Positions 34,611 through 45,616 of a stretch of 64,000 bases of DNA are shown piece after piece. The notes under the pieces are model-generated. The model was given only the letters and a program-made list of their open reading frames with translations. It did not search any database and had not been told where the DNA came from. Positions within the stretch are counted from its first letter, which is position 1. Each line of letters starts with the position of its first letter. The stretch is taken from NCBI GenBank assembly GCA_008828725.1, contig MEHQ01003123.1, forward strand, positions 198,431 to 262,430, in the 5' to 3' direction. The DNA comes from Saccharina japonica (Eukaryota; Sar; Phaeophyceae; Laminariales; Laminariaceae). A program made the position numbers and the translations under genes.

Positions 34611-34905
34611 GTAAAACTGCCCGCGCGGGCACAACTTCCTTAGGTGTGCCTGCATTGGAAATAGAGCCTTTCCAAGCACAACGTCCAGGTGGCACACCAA
34701 CCAGGCATGCCTCTCGTTAGGGTTAGGGTTAGGGTTAGCGTTAGAGGTCCGGGTCGGGGTGGCGGCCGCTGTTAGTCGAAGCCAAAAATATGCTCATCGT
34801 CCGGAACGAATACCTTGGGGTTTCGTGACAAAACCCTACCTCAGTAGAAACAGCATCATTTTATGCGGGCACGTCTGAGAAGTTCGCCTACGCGGGCAGT
34901 TTTAC
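34611..34905. mobile_element. MITE-like unit with internal TTAGGG repeats
   Basis: Exact 15 bp inverted ends, GTAAAACTGCCCGCG and its complement, enclose 295 bp without coding potential. Inside, at 34716-34738, lie nearly four TTAGGG-type repeats (GTTAGGGTTAGGGTTAGGG). A target-site duplication is not clear. Confidence 0.55.
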
Positions 34906-36045
34906 GGCCACTGGTGGTGAAGGAGCGTGCAAAAAAAGCATAATACTATTTCCAAGCTCTTTCTTGTACGGACCCCACCAGGCATCCAAGAACGCGGATT
35001 TTGTTTTCGGATTTGTGTGGGCAGAAGGCAGAACGACACGATTACTGCAGGCAACTTCTTGGTGGTGGTCAACGAACTGCTGTGGGTTGTGGGTTGTGGG
35101 ACATGATTACGCTGGCGCACATACATACATGTTTTCGTCAGACTTGCGAGGAGCGTGTCATCCGCCTGAAGAAGGTGTTGCAGTGTGGCTTGCCGCACAC
35201 ACCCACGCCATTATTAGTTATTAGTGAGAGCTCCGCGCATTTTTTCAACGAGAAACAATGTGCGGGGTCAAAAAGCGCGAGAAAACATTATTAGTGGGCC
35301 CGTTTCACCGTACACATATATATATAGCTAGCTAGATAGTTAGGCGGGACAAGCAATGGAGGCCTTTCTTTGTCGTCGCAGGCGAAGGAATTTGAAGCAC
35401 CATTGGCCACCCATGCTGCTTGACGTATACCTGGTACATCGCGTGCCGAGTTGCTGTGTGCCTGTGTGGCTTGTGGCATATATATATATATATATATTAT
35501 ATAGATATATATTTGTGGCGGGGGGAGGGGGGGTTCGCTTCGAACGTTTCTTCCTCTGCCTTGAGCATGAACAGGTCCCGAAAAAGACTATGAACCTATT
35601 AATTTAATAGATAATACCTAAAAGAGAGAGGAAAAGACAAGCACCAAGAGGCACGCCGAAAAGCTGGTTTCCCCATTTTTTTTCATGAGAAAAATGCTGT
35701 TGGCAGATGCATGCTACGGCGGTAGAAGCGCACCACATGTTTTTTCTGAGGATCCTCACTTGAAGAGCTCTATTATACTAATAGTAAGCCACCCGCCTTT
35801 GGAGGAAAATAACAAGGCTACAGCAGTACCCGATGAACAATACAGTCTGGCGAAGTATACACAGTAGTGGACAAACCCTGTTTGTGGATCTTCCTAAGGT
35901 AGCTAATTAGGCCCTCTGATTGGCCAAGCAAGCACTGACCACTGGCATGGGGTTTGGGTTCGGGTTAGGGTTAGGGTTCGATGTCCACCCCTCAGTATAC
36001 AATTTGAGCGTTATTGCAACACAATAATGGTATTCCGAGGATTTT
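34906..36045. other. No supported gene
   Basis: Open frames at 34902-35294 overlap on both strands without a match. An (AT)n run lies near 35478, a second short TTAGGG-type tract (GGGTTAGGGTTAGGG) at about 35962-35977, and a family D word (TGAAGAGCTCTAT) at about 35762. Confidence 0.35.
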
Positions 36046-36235
36046 GGGTTAACCCCTTAAGAACTGGTCCCACGAATTTGGGGACAAAGTACTTGGAATA
36101 AGTGTGGGGCATTTTTTTCAGTTCTGACCTTAAGAACTGGTCCCACGAATTTGGGGACAAAGTACTTGGAATAAGTGTGGAGCATTTTTTTTCAGTTCTG
36201 AATGGGTTAAGGAGCCCCGTCATTCAGAAATTCAG
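36046..36235 (+). repeat. Family D module in tandem
   Basis: CTTAAGAACTGGTCCCACGA, ATTTGGGGACAAAGTACTTG and GAATAAGTGTGG, followed by a T-run and CAGTTCTGA, occur twice head to tail (period about 76 bp). They end with GGGTTAAGGAGCCCCGT. Related or reversed copies lie at 25745, 42011 and 43795. Confidence 0.8.
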
Positions 36236-36272
36236 CCAGAAAAAGGTATACCTCTATCGTAGCACGCGTTGG

Positions 36273-36315
<43 letters not shown>

Positions 36316-36322
36316 GTCATCG

Positions 36323-36354
<32 letters not shown>

Positions 36355-36361
36355 GTCATCG

Positions 36362-36435
<74 letters not shown>

Positions 36436-36494
36436 GTCATCATCATCATCGTCATCATCATCATCGTCATCGTCATCATCATCATCATCAATCA
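36273..36494. repeat. Long (ATC)n microsatellite
   Basis: About 220 bp of CAT/ATC triplets with scattered CGT/GTC variants. It opens frames of poly-His, poly-Ser, poly-Asp and poly-Met on the two strands, none supported as a gene. Confidence 0.95.
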
Positions 36495-36599
36495 GATGTC
36501 TGCAATCGTTGCGTCGGATCGGTAGACTATAAGCGCTCTGGCCGACGGTCTCGGCGGCCAAGGCGGGGATGATACATCGTGTATTTGTGACTGCAGACA

Positions 36600-37196
36600 A
36601 CAAAATGGGAGGAAGATGCCGTTTGCCGTTACTGCGGCCGGCCAGGTGTACAAACGGACGGTTGAGTTTGTTATGCACTTGGGCGGGGCTATCAGCGCAA
36701 ATCAGGATATTAGTGTCGAGGTAAAACACATCGACCCCAGAGGGAATATGTATATATGTGTGTGATTCGGGCGGTAAAATATGGAAATACATTAAACGCC
36801 CGGGTGTGCGCTTGCGCCTGGAGGTGCGAGTGCTGAAGGCCGAGGGAATCGAGATGCTAGTATTCCTACGGGTGCGTCACGTGGAGCCCGCGAACAAGGC
36901 TGATTGCGACAGGCTACCGCAAACCCACACCACAAGATGCTCCTCCGATGCCTCAGCTGACGGAAACGAAAGCGCGAAGACCACGCATTGCTTTGCGCCA
37001 ATGCCCTTGTCAAGAGTCCAGACAGACTCCGAGAGCACAGCAGGGAGCCGACGGTAGGCAGACCAAGGAAACTGTTCGCAGACTTCGTGGCGCGCATGGG
37101 GCAGGAGCGCCTGTCGAGTTGGGTGATGTCAGGGGAAATGATCGGAGGTAAGGGCTACTCCGGGGGGCAGGGATGGGACTGGATAAGAGACCCCTA
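36600..37196 (+). pseudogene. LINE fragment: C-terminal part of a non-LTR reverse transcriptase
   Basis: Plus-strand text matches, in order, a LINE reverse-transcriptase C-terminal region I recognise from its phrases: AVTAAGQVYKRTVEFV, LGGAISANQDISVEVKH, then RPGVRLRLEVRVLKAEGIE, NKADCDRL, TDSES, and finally FADFVARMGQERL with GEMIGGKGYSGGQ. The pieces lie in three frames: the first runs to a TGA near 36764, the second spans about 36796-37057, and the third is open to 37196. Stops and frame changes show it is dead. It is 5'-truncated; the catalytic palm and endonuclease parts are absent. Confidence 0.7.
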
Positions 37197-37199
37197 GAA

Positions 37200-38358
37200 G
37201 GAGTTTAAGGCCGGGGGGGGTACACTGTTTCCCCCGTCCCCTGTTTTGTTTCCAATATTGGTCATAGTGTCGTCCGTTTTCACTCCGATGCCCGTGTTTT
37301 TTTGCTTGTTTGTGGGAAAATCCTGATTTTGGCTTGAATAGCGTGGCTTTGTGTTTCCTGGCATCAACAACGGTGTCGTCAAGGAACCGTCACACAAGTC
37401 AAGGAAGATTACCCTCCATACGGCGTACGGAATTTTAGGGGCTAGGCTAGTGAACCGGAGCTGTGTGGTTGGCTCGACGTCGACGCATGTCAACACCTGT
37501 ACCCCACCCCGAAAAAAAAACGAAAAACAAGGCTCGTCAAACCGGCCTGCGGTCGCGGATGTCTCCACGGATGTCTTGCGCACACGCCGCAACAAGAAGC
37601 GATTAACCGCGGCTAATTATGTCACCGCCCTCTACGGGGTGTGTGAGAGGAGTGCTACAGTACAGTGCGCTCGAAACGTGCGTCGCCGGCGGGCAGACAT
37701 GGTAGAATGGCTGATGGCCTGGTGTATCGTTGTTCTCGTTCTGGAAACACAACAAACAGACAAGCAGCGCTCACAGCATCTGTCTCGTTGCCTGCAACGA
37801 GAGGCCACGGTTCGAGAGACCTGCAGCTCCTGGAGATGAAGCCCGGTAGGGAACGATCGGCGGGTGTCATGGCGCAACGCATACGTGTCACATAGGGACC
37901 ACACCGGAAACATGTTGTGCTTGTCGCGATGTCCACACCGGAAATATGTGGTGCTTGTCTCTATGTTTGGTAAGCTCCCTCCTTTCGTCCCCATCGATCG
38001 CCTGAAATGCATGTGCGGTTCTGCCTGCGCGAACCGGGAGTACGAGAGACTTTGAACAAAGGCCTCGTCCCTTGGAAACCCGTGACTCGATTACCAGCGT
38101 AAAAATCCGGAAACTGAAACACGCCTCTTGACTACAAAGCTCATGGGCTGCGACTCGCGGCCCTGAGGCGCTCGGCATCAAGCCCGAAAGGTGGCACGAG
38201 GCAGCACAGACGGCCGGCAGACGGTTATGACGAGTCGAGGACGGGGTGGAGGCTTTCACGCGGGAATAGCATGGCGGGGAGAGGAGGACAACGGCAGAGC
38301 GACACAGGACAGTTGCAACTGCGAGGTGAACCGTTGACGCCCAATGCACGCGCGCGGG
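37200..38358. other. No supported gene
   Basis: The longest frames (37351-37839 plus, 37888-38349 minus) lack a family match. ACACCGGAAA(C/T)ATGT(T/G)GTGCTTGTC is a tandem pair at about 37900-37965. Confidence 0.35.
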
Positions 38359-38402
38359 CGGGGTGGGGAGGGGGGGGGGGCGGGGGGGGCGGGGGGGGCG
38401 GG
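38359..38402 (+). repeat. G-rich tract with quadruplex potential
   Basis: More than five runs of four or more G separated by single C, T or A bases. It fits the pattern for G-quadruplex formation on the plus strand. Confidence 0.8.
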
Positions 38403-38750
38403 CAAAATGCTAATCATGTCTGGGTATGATCCTTGTCGTCATGATGCGTCCCTTCCCTTGGACCCAGTAGATTGCGTAGTGCCGCCCTGACTCCGTTGCC
38501 TTTCCATACACCAGACAAAAGCACGGTATGCAACCGCCGAGTGGGGTCTCTCGTATCGAGACATGCATGATACATACCTGTGGTATATACATGTGCATAT
38601 ACTCGACCAGTATATACTGCTGTCTTGATACCACGAGCATGTCTTCGGCCGCACAGCTAAGAGCGAGGAGCGTGGTTGAAAGCCCCCATCATCGCTGCCA
38701 GTCTTTGCGTTTCGTGCTCTGGTCGTTTTGATAAATAGTGGCGGTTTGAA

Positions 38751-38945
38751 TACAGTGGTGTACCGATTTCAAGACCATCCGGTTTAAGACTAAAGTAAAG
38801 GTAAGACCAGGTCAATCGGCTTGCCACGGGGAATAAAACTACTTGGAATAGGTAAGGTCAGTAGTAAAAAATAAAACCACAATAAATATAAGACCAAATT
38901 TTTAGGCTTGTCACGCACTGGTTTTCAAATGGGTACACCACTGTA
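38751..38945. mobile_element. Tc1/mariner-type MITE
   Basis: Exact 14 bp inverted ends, TACAGTGGTGTACC and GGTACACCACTGTA, bound 195 bp of non-coding DNA. CAGTGGTG ends flanked by TA on both sides fit the Tc1/mariner habit of inserting at TA. Internal AAGACCA words are repeated. Confidence 0.75.
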
Positions 38946-39633
38946 CTCACTCGTCGAACCATCAGGTCAGAATGTGTAGTAGTCGACCTTGAGTTTTGGC
39001 CACGGATATAGAAAGGGGGCGTGGCTCGGGCAGAGGGAGCGAACGAACTTGTATTAAGCTGTTTGCGTGGTATTGATTTGACCCGGTGTCCCTGTATGCA
39101 GGCATGTGCGCGAATGCATCGATCGGCTCTTCTCGCAAAAAGCCACCTTGCACACACAAGAGAGGATGCACGGACGATGTTCTCTCCTTCAAGCTTTCTT
39201 TGTAGATGTGATAGTATGATCGGCGCCCAAACATGCCTTCCAACACGGACAGACCCCCTCATTCAAACGTATTCGCTGATCTACAGACAGCCTATATGTA
39301 TGCAAGTTAATGCGTGGTCCCATTCATTAGGGGGCGGAAATGTAAGGACTGTTTGGGCCATATGTTTTTCTTAACCCTCTTGGGGCTTCAGCGGGGTATA
39401 TTGGCGATAAAAAGTGACGATTTCGGCAACGGCAACTGCGCGGATAGGGGATGATACGAAAATGTGGCCAAGTTTCAATGCAATGATTCGTATGGCAAGG
39501 GCGCAACACGATCCTAACCGTACCCCCGGCCGCACAAGCTGCCCGTAGACAGCCGGTAACACCAAGCTCGTCAGTGTGTTGGTCGCTATCCCGGGGTCTC
39601 AAAGGGGTTAATATCACTATTTACCTCTGGCGT

Positions 39634-39749
39634 TACGGGGGACCGTAGTAAATAGGACCAAATAGTGTTACTGTAGTAAAAAATGGTAAATAATGTTTTT
39701 TGTATGTGCCATAGGTCCTATTTACTAGTATTTACTGTGCTCCCCAGTA
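39634..39749. mobile_element. TACGGGGGACC MITE, copy 1
   Basis: TACGGGGGACCGTAGTAAATAG at the left (first 20 bases diagnostic) is mirrored by ATTTACTGTGCTCCCCAGTA at the right. The inner AGGACCAAATA and GGTCCTATTTACTAG words match the copies at 60261, 60819 and 63551. Confidence 0.75.
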
Positions 39750-42010
39750 ATAATAGTACAAGTTGTTTTTTTATATTTTCCGTGTTCACCTCCCCGTGCG
39801 AGCGGCCAACCTTCGTAAGTACCACCAAAAGCGGTACCGGTACACCGAAAAAAAGCAGGGCTTCGCATCTTGGTGGCTCTATTCTGCCGCCGAACATATT
39901 ATATATTGCTGATCTATAAAATATGGAATTGATACTGCTGTACTTACCTTGTAGTACTTATAATAATACCGTACCGGTATGCGTAGGAGGAGGAGGGTAG
40001 TAAGGAGATGGCAGAGAGTGTGGCAGCGTCCAGGTTCCCGGCTTGACTTGAATACGCGGCATTAATATTAATACTAATACTCGTAGCAGGAAAGATAACC
40101 TCCAAAACCATCTTCGTACAAGTGTATTGATGCCTGGAGTATACTCTACTGCTACTACTGTGTAGTACTTTGTACTATTTGTGAGTGGTCTTATCTCTCT
40201 GAAATGTTCCCAATTTCTAATTAACATTTTGTTGTTGATCTTTATATCCGTCCGTCCGTCCTTCCTCCGAACTCTCTCTCTCTCACGTTCTATATATCTC
40301 TCTCGCTTTATCTCTCTCACTCTCTCTCTTTCTCTGGGCGTCTCATCGTTGGTGCAGCAGTTCCTCTTCGTCACGTCGTCTTCTTCCAATATTTGTATCT
40401 TCACGGCTCACTACTACATTCTCCCGTACCCGATACGGTGGCCTTTCTTTTGTTTGCGATACCTTGATGCTTTTAATGTACAACGAGTGAATGTTTGATT
40501 TTCTCTGTCTCACACAGCCTATCTATGTATAATATGCGCTCAGGTTGTTTTTTTAATCACTATACCTGATGGTGTAAACGGATCTCGTACATACAGTAAA
40601 TATGTGTAGGATGAATATTCAAGACGGACTCTGTCTGGGTGTGCTGATCATGCCGTTGGGTACGATAACAATATAATTCGTACAAGAAAGTACGGCATAT
40701 TGTGAAGACAAAACACAGCAAGCAGTCTGTGGCCGCACGCTTGTTTATCTCAGCGCGGAGAATCAAAACGGACACTGGAGGTGCTCTATAATATATACCA
40801 GGTACCGGGTATGCCGTTGAGTGATGTGAAGGAAAATTAGAGAACAACAAGTAAGTAAGTGAGTATAACGAGCTCCGGGAGTTTGGTAAAGGAATGACCG
40901 CGACACACAAAGACGTCGCCACGGAGAGACAACTAAAGATATACTTCGTATACTACGAGTACTGTACGTAGACTATGCCAGTATAGAGTAGATGCCGGGT
41001 ACCTGGTATGCCTTAATCAAGCACGGCATAGTAGCCAATACCGTATATTACAAATTATGTATTACACTTACAGTATATACCTGGTAGTATGTAACAAAAT
41101 GGTACATCCCAGGCATTGTATTACATCATACTTGTATATGGTACCTGTACATTATATACCAGGTATGAAAATACTCACAGGTTATTACGTCAACAACTCG
41201 TGGTAGATTGATCCTTTGATGTGGTGGCGTGTTGGCGTTTGTTTGCTTGCAGCCCGAAAACAAAGGAAGGGGGAACATTAATGTGTATGCCCGCACTGTG
41301 GTGCCCACGTAATACATACCTGGTGCCATTCATGGGGCCCACGTAATACATACCACCCATACCATACACGCACATACCATATATATATATATGTATACGT
41401 GTACTGTATAATACACCATGCGCATGCATGCATAACCCCCCCCCCCCCCCCCCCCCCGCCCCAAAGTTTACAGTATTATGTTGGTTATATAGCTAATATC
41501 ACGTAACTATGCTATGTAACCAACTAAACACGGCCCAAAGTATCCCACCAGTGTTCACTTGAACATACCTAGTATTAGACTATTATACTGCCTTGTATTG
41601 TTGTGGTAGTCGGGCCAGGTGACCCATACTGCCTCGTCGATTAAATACCTCACGTGCTTCACGGTGGTAGGTAGTAATCCTGTATCAGCAATGTGCAGTG
41701 ATCGCTGCACTCTGCTACGCTACGTTGCGTGCATAGTTATTGGCACAGACAGTCACGGAAAAGGTAGTCAACGTCATCGTCTCTGGGGATGTTCTGAGTA
41801 GCTGTTATTATTATTGTTGTCCATCATCTATAAATAAATAAATGTTGTGTTCACGCGGTTACCCTTTCTTTGCTACACGCATAGTGTCCTGCCTGGTACG
41901 TTGTGTTTTTGAGTCATCGACCAACTTCGGACCGGCGGACGTGCAGTCGACGAGCCGAAGCCCTTCTTGGGAAAACTGCACCCACACCTGCTACCGTACG
42001 GTAGAGCAGA
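39750..42010. other. No gene recognised
   Basis: A (TC)n stretch lies at about 40263-40335 and a pure run of about 20 C at 41438-41458. TACCTGGTA/TACCAGGTA words recur near 40800, 41000, 41080, 41157 and 41318. Confidence 0.4.
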
Positions 42011-42660
42011 GGTTCATCACGTGTTTTCTGCCTTATAAGGGTGGTGACTTATTACTTGAGGAGCTCTATACCTCACCCGAAAACGAATTATTATGAAGGG
42101 GAAAAAAGTGCTGCCCGATAAACAAAATCACATGGCCTAAGTGCAAAATCGACAATAATATTTATTTGCAATACAAGAATGAGTAAGTATAACCGACGAA
42201 TTTGGGTTAAGGATTCCCGTTATTCAGAAACCTTTTCCGCCAAAAAAAAGTGCTATTATCTCTTATCATCGTAGCACGCTTCCACCCCACGAATTTGGGG
42301 AGATACTACTCAAAATTAAAGGGGGGAAATGTGCGCATCACGTTTTTTCTGCCCTATAAGGGTGGTGACTTATTACTTGAGGAGCTCTATACCTCACCCG
42401 AAAACGGATTATGAAAACAGTGCTGCCCGATAAACAATCAAATGGCCTAAGACTTAGTGCAAAATCGACAATAATATTTATTTGCAATACAAGAATGAGT
42501 AAGTAACCGACGAATATGGGTTAAGGAGTCCCGTTATTCAGAAACCTTTTCCGCCAAAAAAAGTGCTATGATCTCTATCATCGTTTTAACACGCTTCCAC
42601 CCCACGATATTGGGGAGAGACTACTCAAAATTAAAGGGGGGAAATGTGCGCATTCATTAA
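42011..42660 (+). repeat. Family D element, tandem duplication of about 325 bp
   Basis: Two consecutive copies start at about 42011 and 42337. Each contains TATAAGGGTGGTGACTTATT, GAGGAGCTCTATACCTCACC, a CGACAATAATATTTATTTGC block, GGGTTAAGG, CGTTATTCAGAAACCTTTTC and a CCACGA(A/T)(A/T)TTGGGGAGA block. The copies differ by small indels, so the duplication is fairly recent. Non-coding. Confidence 0.85.
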
Positions 42661-43228
42661 TAAATACCTGGTACCTTGTACCAGGTACCAGGTAGGTGGT
42701 ATTATTTAGTCAAATCGTTTCCAATCAATGTGCTGAGTAAGCCATATTCATTGTACAGTGTTGAACGGTACCTTACCGAGCCGAAGAGAAGAGAAGCAAT
42801 AAACGTGCCCCCCTCCCCCCTTTCGTGTAGGGGACTTGGACCTGGCAGAAAGAAGGAGGAGGTGTACGAGTAGACAGGAGGTGGAGGAAGAAGATGCGCA
42901 GAAATACTATGTATAGACAGCAGTACTGAAGTACAACTGTATGTACAGTAGTAGTATTAATAGTATAATTCACACAGTGGAAGAATGTGAAATGCACAAC
43001 AAGGAGGAACGGGATGTGTTTAGAGGACATGCGGGGAACATACGAATGTGACATGGAGAAGCTTTGTACACTATGGATAGCGCTATTAATATTAATAGTA
43101 GCGAGAAAACGATCGCTATCGTAAGAGGTATACGTGGCCACAGACGCAAAACAGGAAGAGGATAAGATAAGCGAAATAAAAAAATGTAAAATAATACGTA
43201 CAAACATGGATAAAACGTACTGAGAGTC
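42661..43228. other. No gene recognised
   Basis: Begins with ATACCTGGTACCTTGTACCA, then GGTACCAGGTAGG. The minus frames at 42773-43231 are Phe/Ser/Leu-rich and unconvincing. Confidence 0.4.
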
Positions 43229-43358
43229 CAAATGTGTTGGAGGTGTCTATAGTAGGAAGAGGAATAGTGTTCCGTCTCGAAAGGAATGCGTGGTCAATGG
43301 TAAAATGACTTACTGGCTAAGGCAAGCCACAAATGAGTACACACCCCCCGCCCCCCCC
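43229..43358 (+). repeat. Dispersed repeat family C ending in an oligo-C tract, copy 1
   Basis: TTGGAGGTGTCTATAGTAGG, CCGTCTCGAAAGGAATGCGT, GGTCAATGGTAAAATGACT and GCAAGCCACAAATGAGTACA lead into a C-run. The GAGTACACACC + C-run end is shared with family A. Confidence 0.8.
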
Positions 43359-43794
43359 TTCCCCTGAATAGCAACCAACTGGGAGAGAGAACGGAGTTAC
43401 CCCGATTGTTTTTAATTTGAGGTGTGACAGGGTGTTAACCCATCTCCTTTCTTTTTCTGGAGAAAAAGCCCATCATTGTAAGGGTTGGAAGAGGGAACCA
43501 GACCCATCACATCCATGATGTATGTACTGCTGTGGTGCAGGCAGAGCTATGTGAAAACTTTGTATACACCCCGCTTATTAGCTGCGTGCGCACCCGCGGG
43601 GTACCGTATATGACGACGGCAGCAGCAGTGTATATCACACCCCCTGGGGTGAATTTCAAAGCGAACTTTCTCCATAAATAACCAGGGGGGCACAGACAAC
43701 GAAAAGGGCGGCTTTCGGAGCATCTCGTCGACATCTTTCCCTAGATGGGTCGCTCGGGGTTAGCGCTCGACCGGCCGTCGAGAAAATCAGCGGA

Positions 43795-44085
43795 CGCGTG
43801 CTACGATAGAGATAGCACGTTTTGGCTGAAATGTTTTCTGAACGATCGGGCTCCTTAACCCAAATTCGTCGGACTTTCATGTTTGTCATTATTGTCATTA
43901 TTGTCATTATTGTCATTATTTTTGTTGCGATATTGTTCCTTGTTTGCTTCGGCCATGGGATTTTCAATCGGATAGCACTTTTACTTTCCTCCCTTAATGA
44001 TCACTTTGGGGTGAGGTGTAGAGCTCTTCAAGTAACCACCCTTCCAAGGCAACAACATGGTGCACCTCTATCGTAGCATGCGTCA
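43795..44085 (-). repeat. Family D module, reversed and partial
   Basis: CTACGATAGAGATAGCACG, CTCCTTAACCCAAATTCGTC and GAGGTGTAGAGCTCTTCAAG match family D in reverse. A TTGTCATTA pentad-like run (43885-43920) interrupts it. Confidence 0.65.
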
Positions 44086-45616
44086 GCGTTGACAATCGTC
44101 CGAGGGGGTGTGGTATACCAGTGTCATATACGGGTATAAGGTTCATCGTTTGCTCAGTCCAGGTATTATTACGTAGTAGTTCCCGGCAGGTAGTATGTAT
44201 CAAGAATGATATACCTGGTATAATACACACTTCGAGTATATACTGCTGTTGTTGTAGTTTCTTGCTATAATTACTGCAACAACAGATACCCTAGTCCCTT
44301 GTGGGAAGTGAGAAAAATATATACCTGGTATGGAAGAAACAAGTTACGACTGCGGCACCGACCGTATGTATGTATTGCATAGCATGCAGGCGCTGCTAGG
44401 GGGGTGAAACATTTAGCATCGAACTACTACTGTAGACGGCAAGTTGTGTATCACGCTCGCAACATCATGCTACGTTTTCAGTGCTACCATTCGTACCACA
44501 GATCGTTCACACTCGGTGAGGCTGGGCTTCTCGATGTTTGGGCGGTTGCACCTCTGGGCGCCAAACGTTCCCACTGAGCTATTATACCCGAGGGTAGACC
44601 CGGCCCTCAGGACAGCCAGTCGTTCGCACAGCAACAGCAAAAAACGTACCACTCTCTACCTAAACTTAAGCACCAATTTTATTTAATATTAATGTACTAA
44701 AGGGTCTTATATTTATAGACAGAGTGGTACCTGGTAGCTTCTAACGTTAGCCCTAATCTACGCTGGTATGTATATAATATATATATATATACGTACACCA
44801 TTTTCTCGCCGCCCCGCATGGCACAAACAAACAACGACGGCCGGCCCGGAATTTTCCGCGTCTGCCTGTCGTCCAGAAGAAGACTGGGTGTCTACATAAT
44901 TAATGTGTGGATGGACCTGCCTCGTTGCTTTATCCCTACGTACGTAGTCTTGAGTTTGGTTGTACCACTCACTGCTGCTGTTCCCTCTAAGTATTGCTGC
45001 TGTGAACTATTTTAGTACTCCAGGAGAAAAACACATGTATTTCCTACGTAGTCGAGTAACAAACTGGTGGACGATAAGATAGTGCATTTAGAGCAACCAG
45101 GACGTTTACAGCAGTAGTACTTAGCGTGGCACCATGTGGTAAGTTTAACCGCCCCCTGTCAAAACACGCAAACACATAATTTTCGTATCAGTCTGCCAAT
45201 CCTGCGGTTGTAACTTTTTTGGGCCAGCCTTGATCCGTGTCTTCCTACGTTATTAACACAAGTCACCACCGTTCATAAATGTAAAGCCACCGTTAATCGT
45301 GAATGAATTTTCCCTTCGACAACTTCCAAGTCGATACATACTTATGTATATGGATTATTCTCCTTGAGGAAGAAGCCTCACAACCAAATCAAACAATAAA
45401 CGTATACTTCAGGTTACACTAAACTTGCTTGTTTTTACTTTGCATTTCTCTACACCTGCATCCAGCCTGAAATTGGTCTACTCTTGTCTTTCTGTTGCCC
45501 TTACTATGATCTTGGAGTATGCCATACTAACCCGCACCGTGTGTTTGCCTGCTAAGCGGCATTCAGGCCCCAGTCCCAAGCCAAGGGTATTATTAGTTGG
45601 CCATCCCTCCCCCCTG
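44086..45616. other. No gene recognised
   Basis: Several TACCTGGTA words (44212, 44324, 44727), AT-dinucleotide runs near 44775, and no coding signal. Confidence 0.4.

Noticed and set aside
34716-34738. TTAGGG repeats as a chromosome end
   Set aside because: There are fewer than four units, inside a MITE-like structure, with ordinary sequence on both sides.
36232-36572. Long frames of poly-Asp, poly-Ser, poly-His and poly-Met
   Set aside because: All are readings of one ATC microsatellite on two strands. Only the flanks would carry information, and they show no coding continuity.
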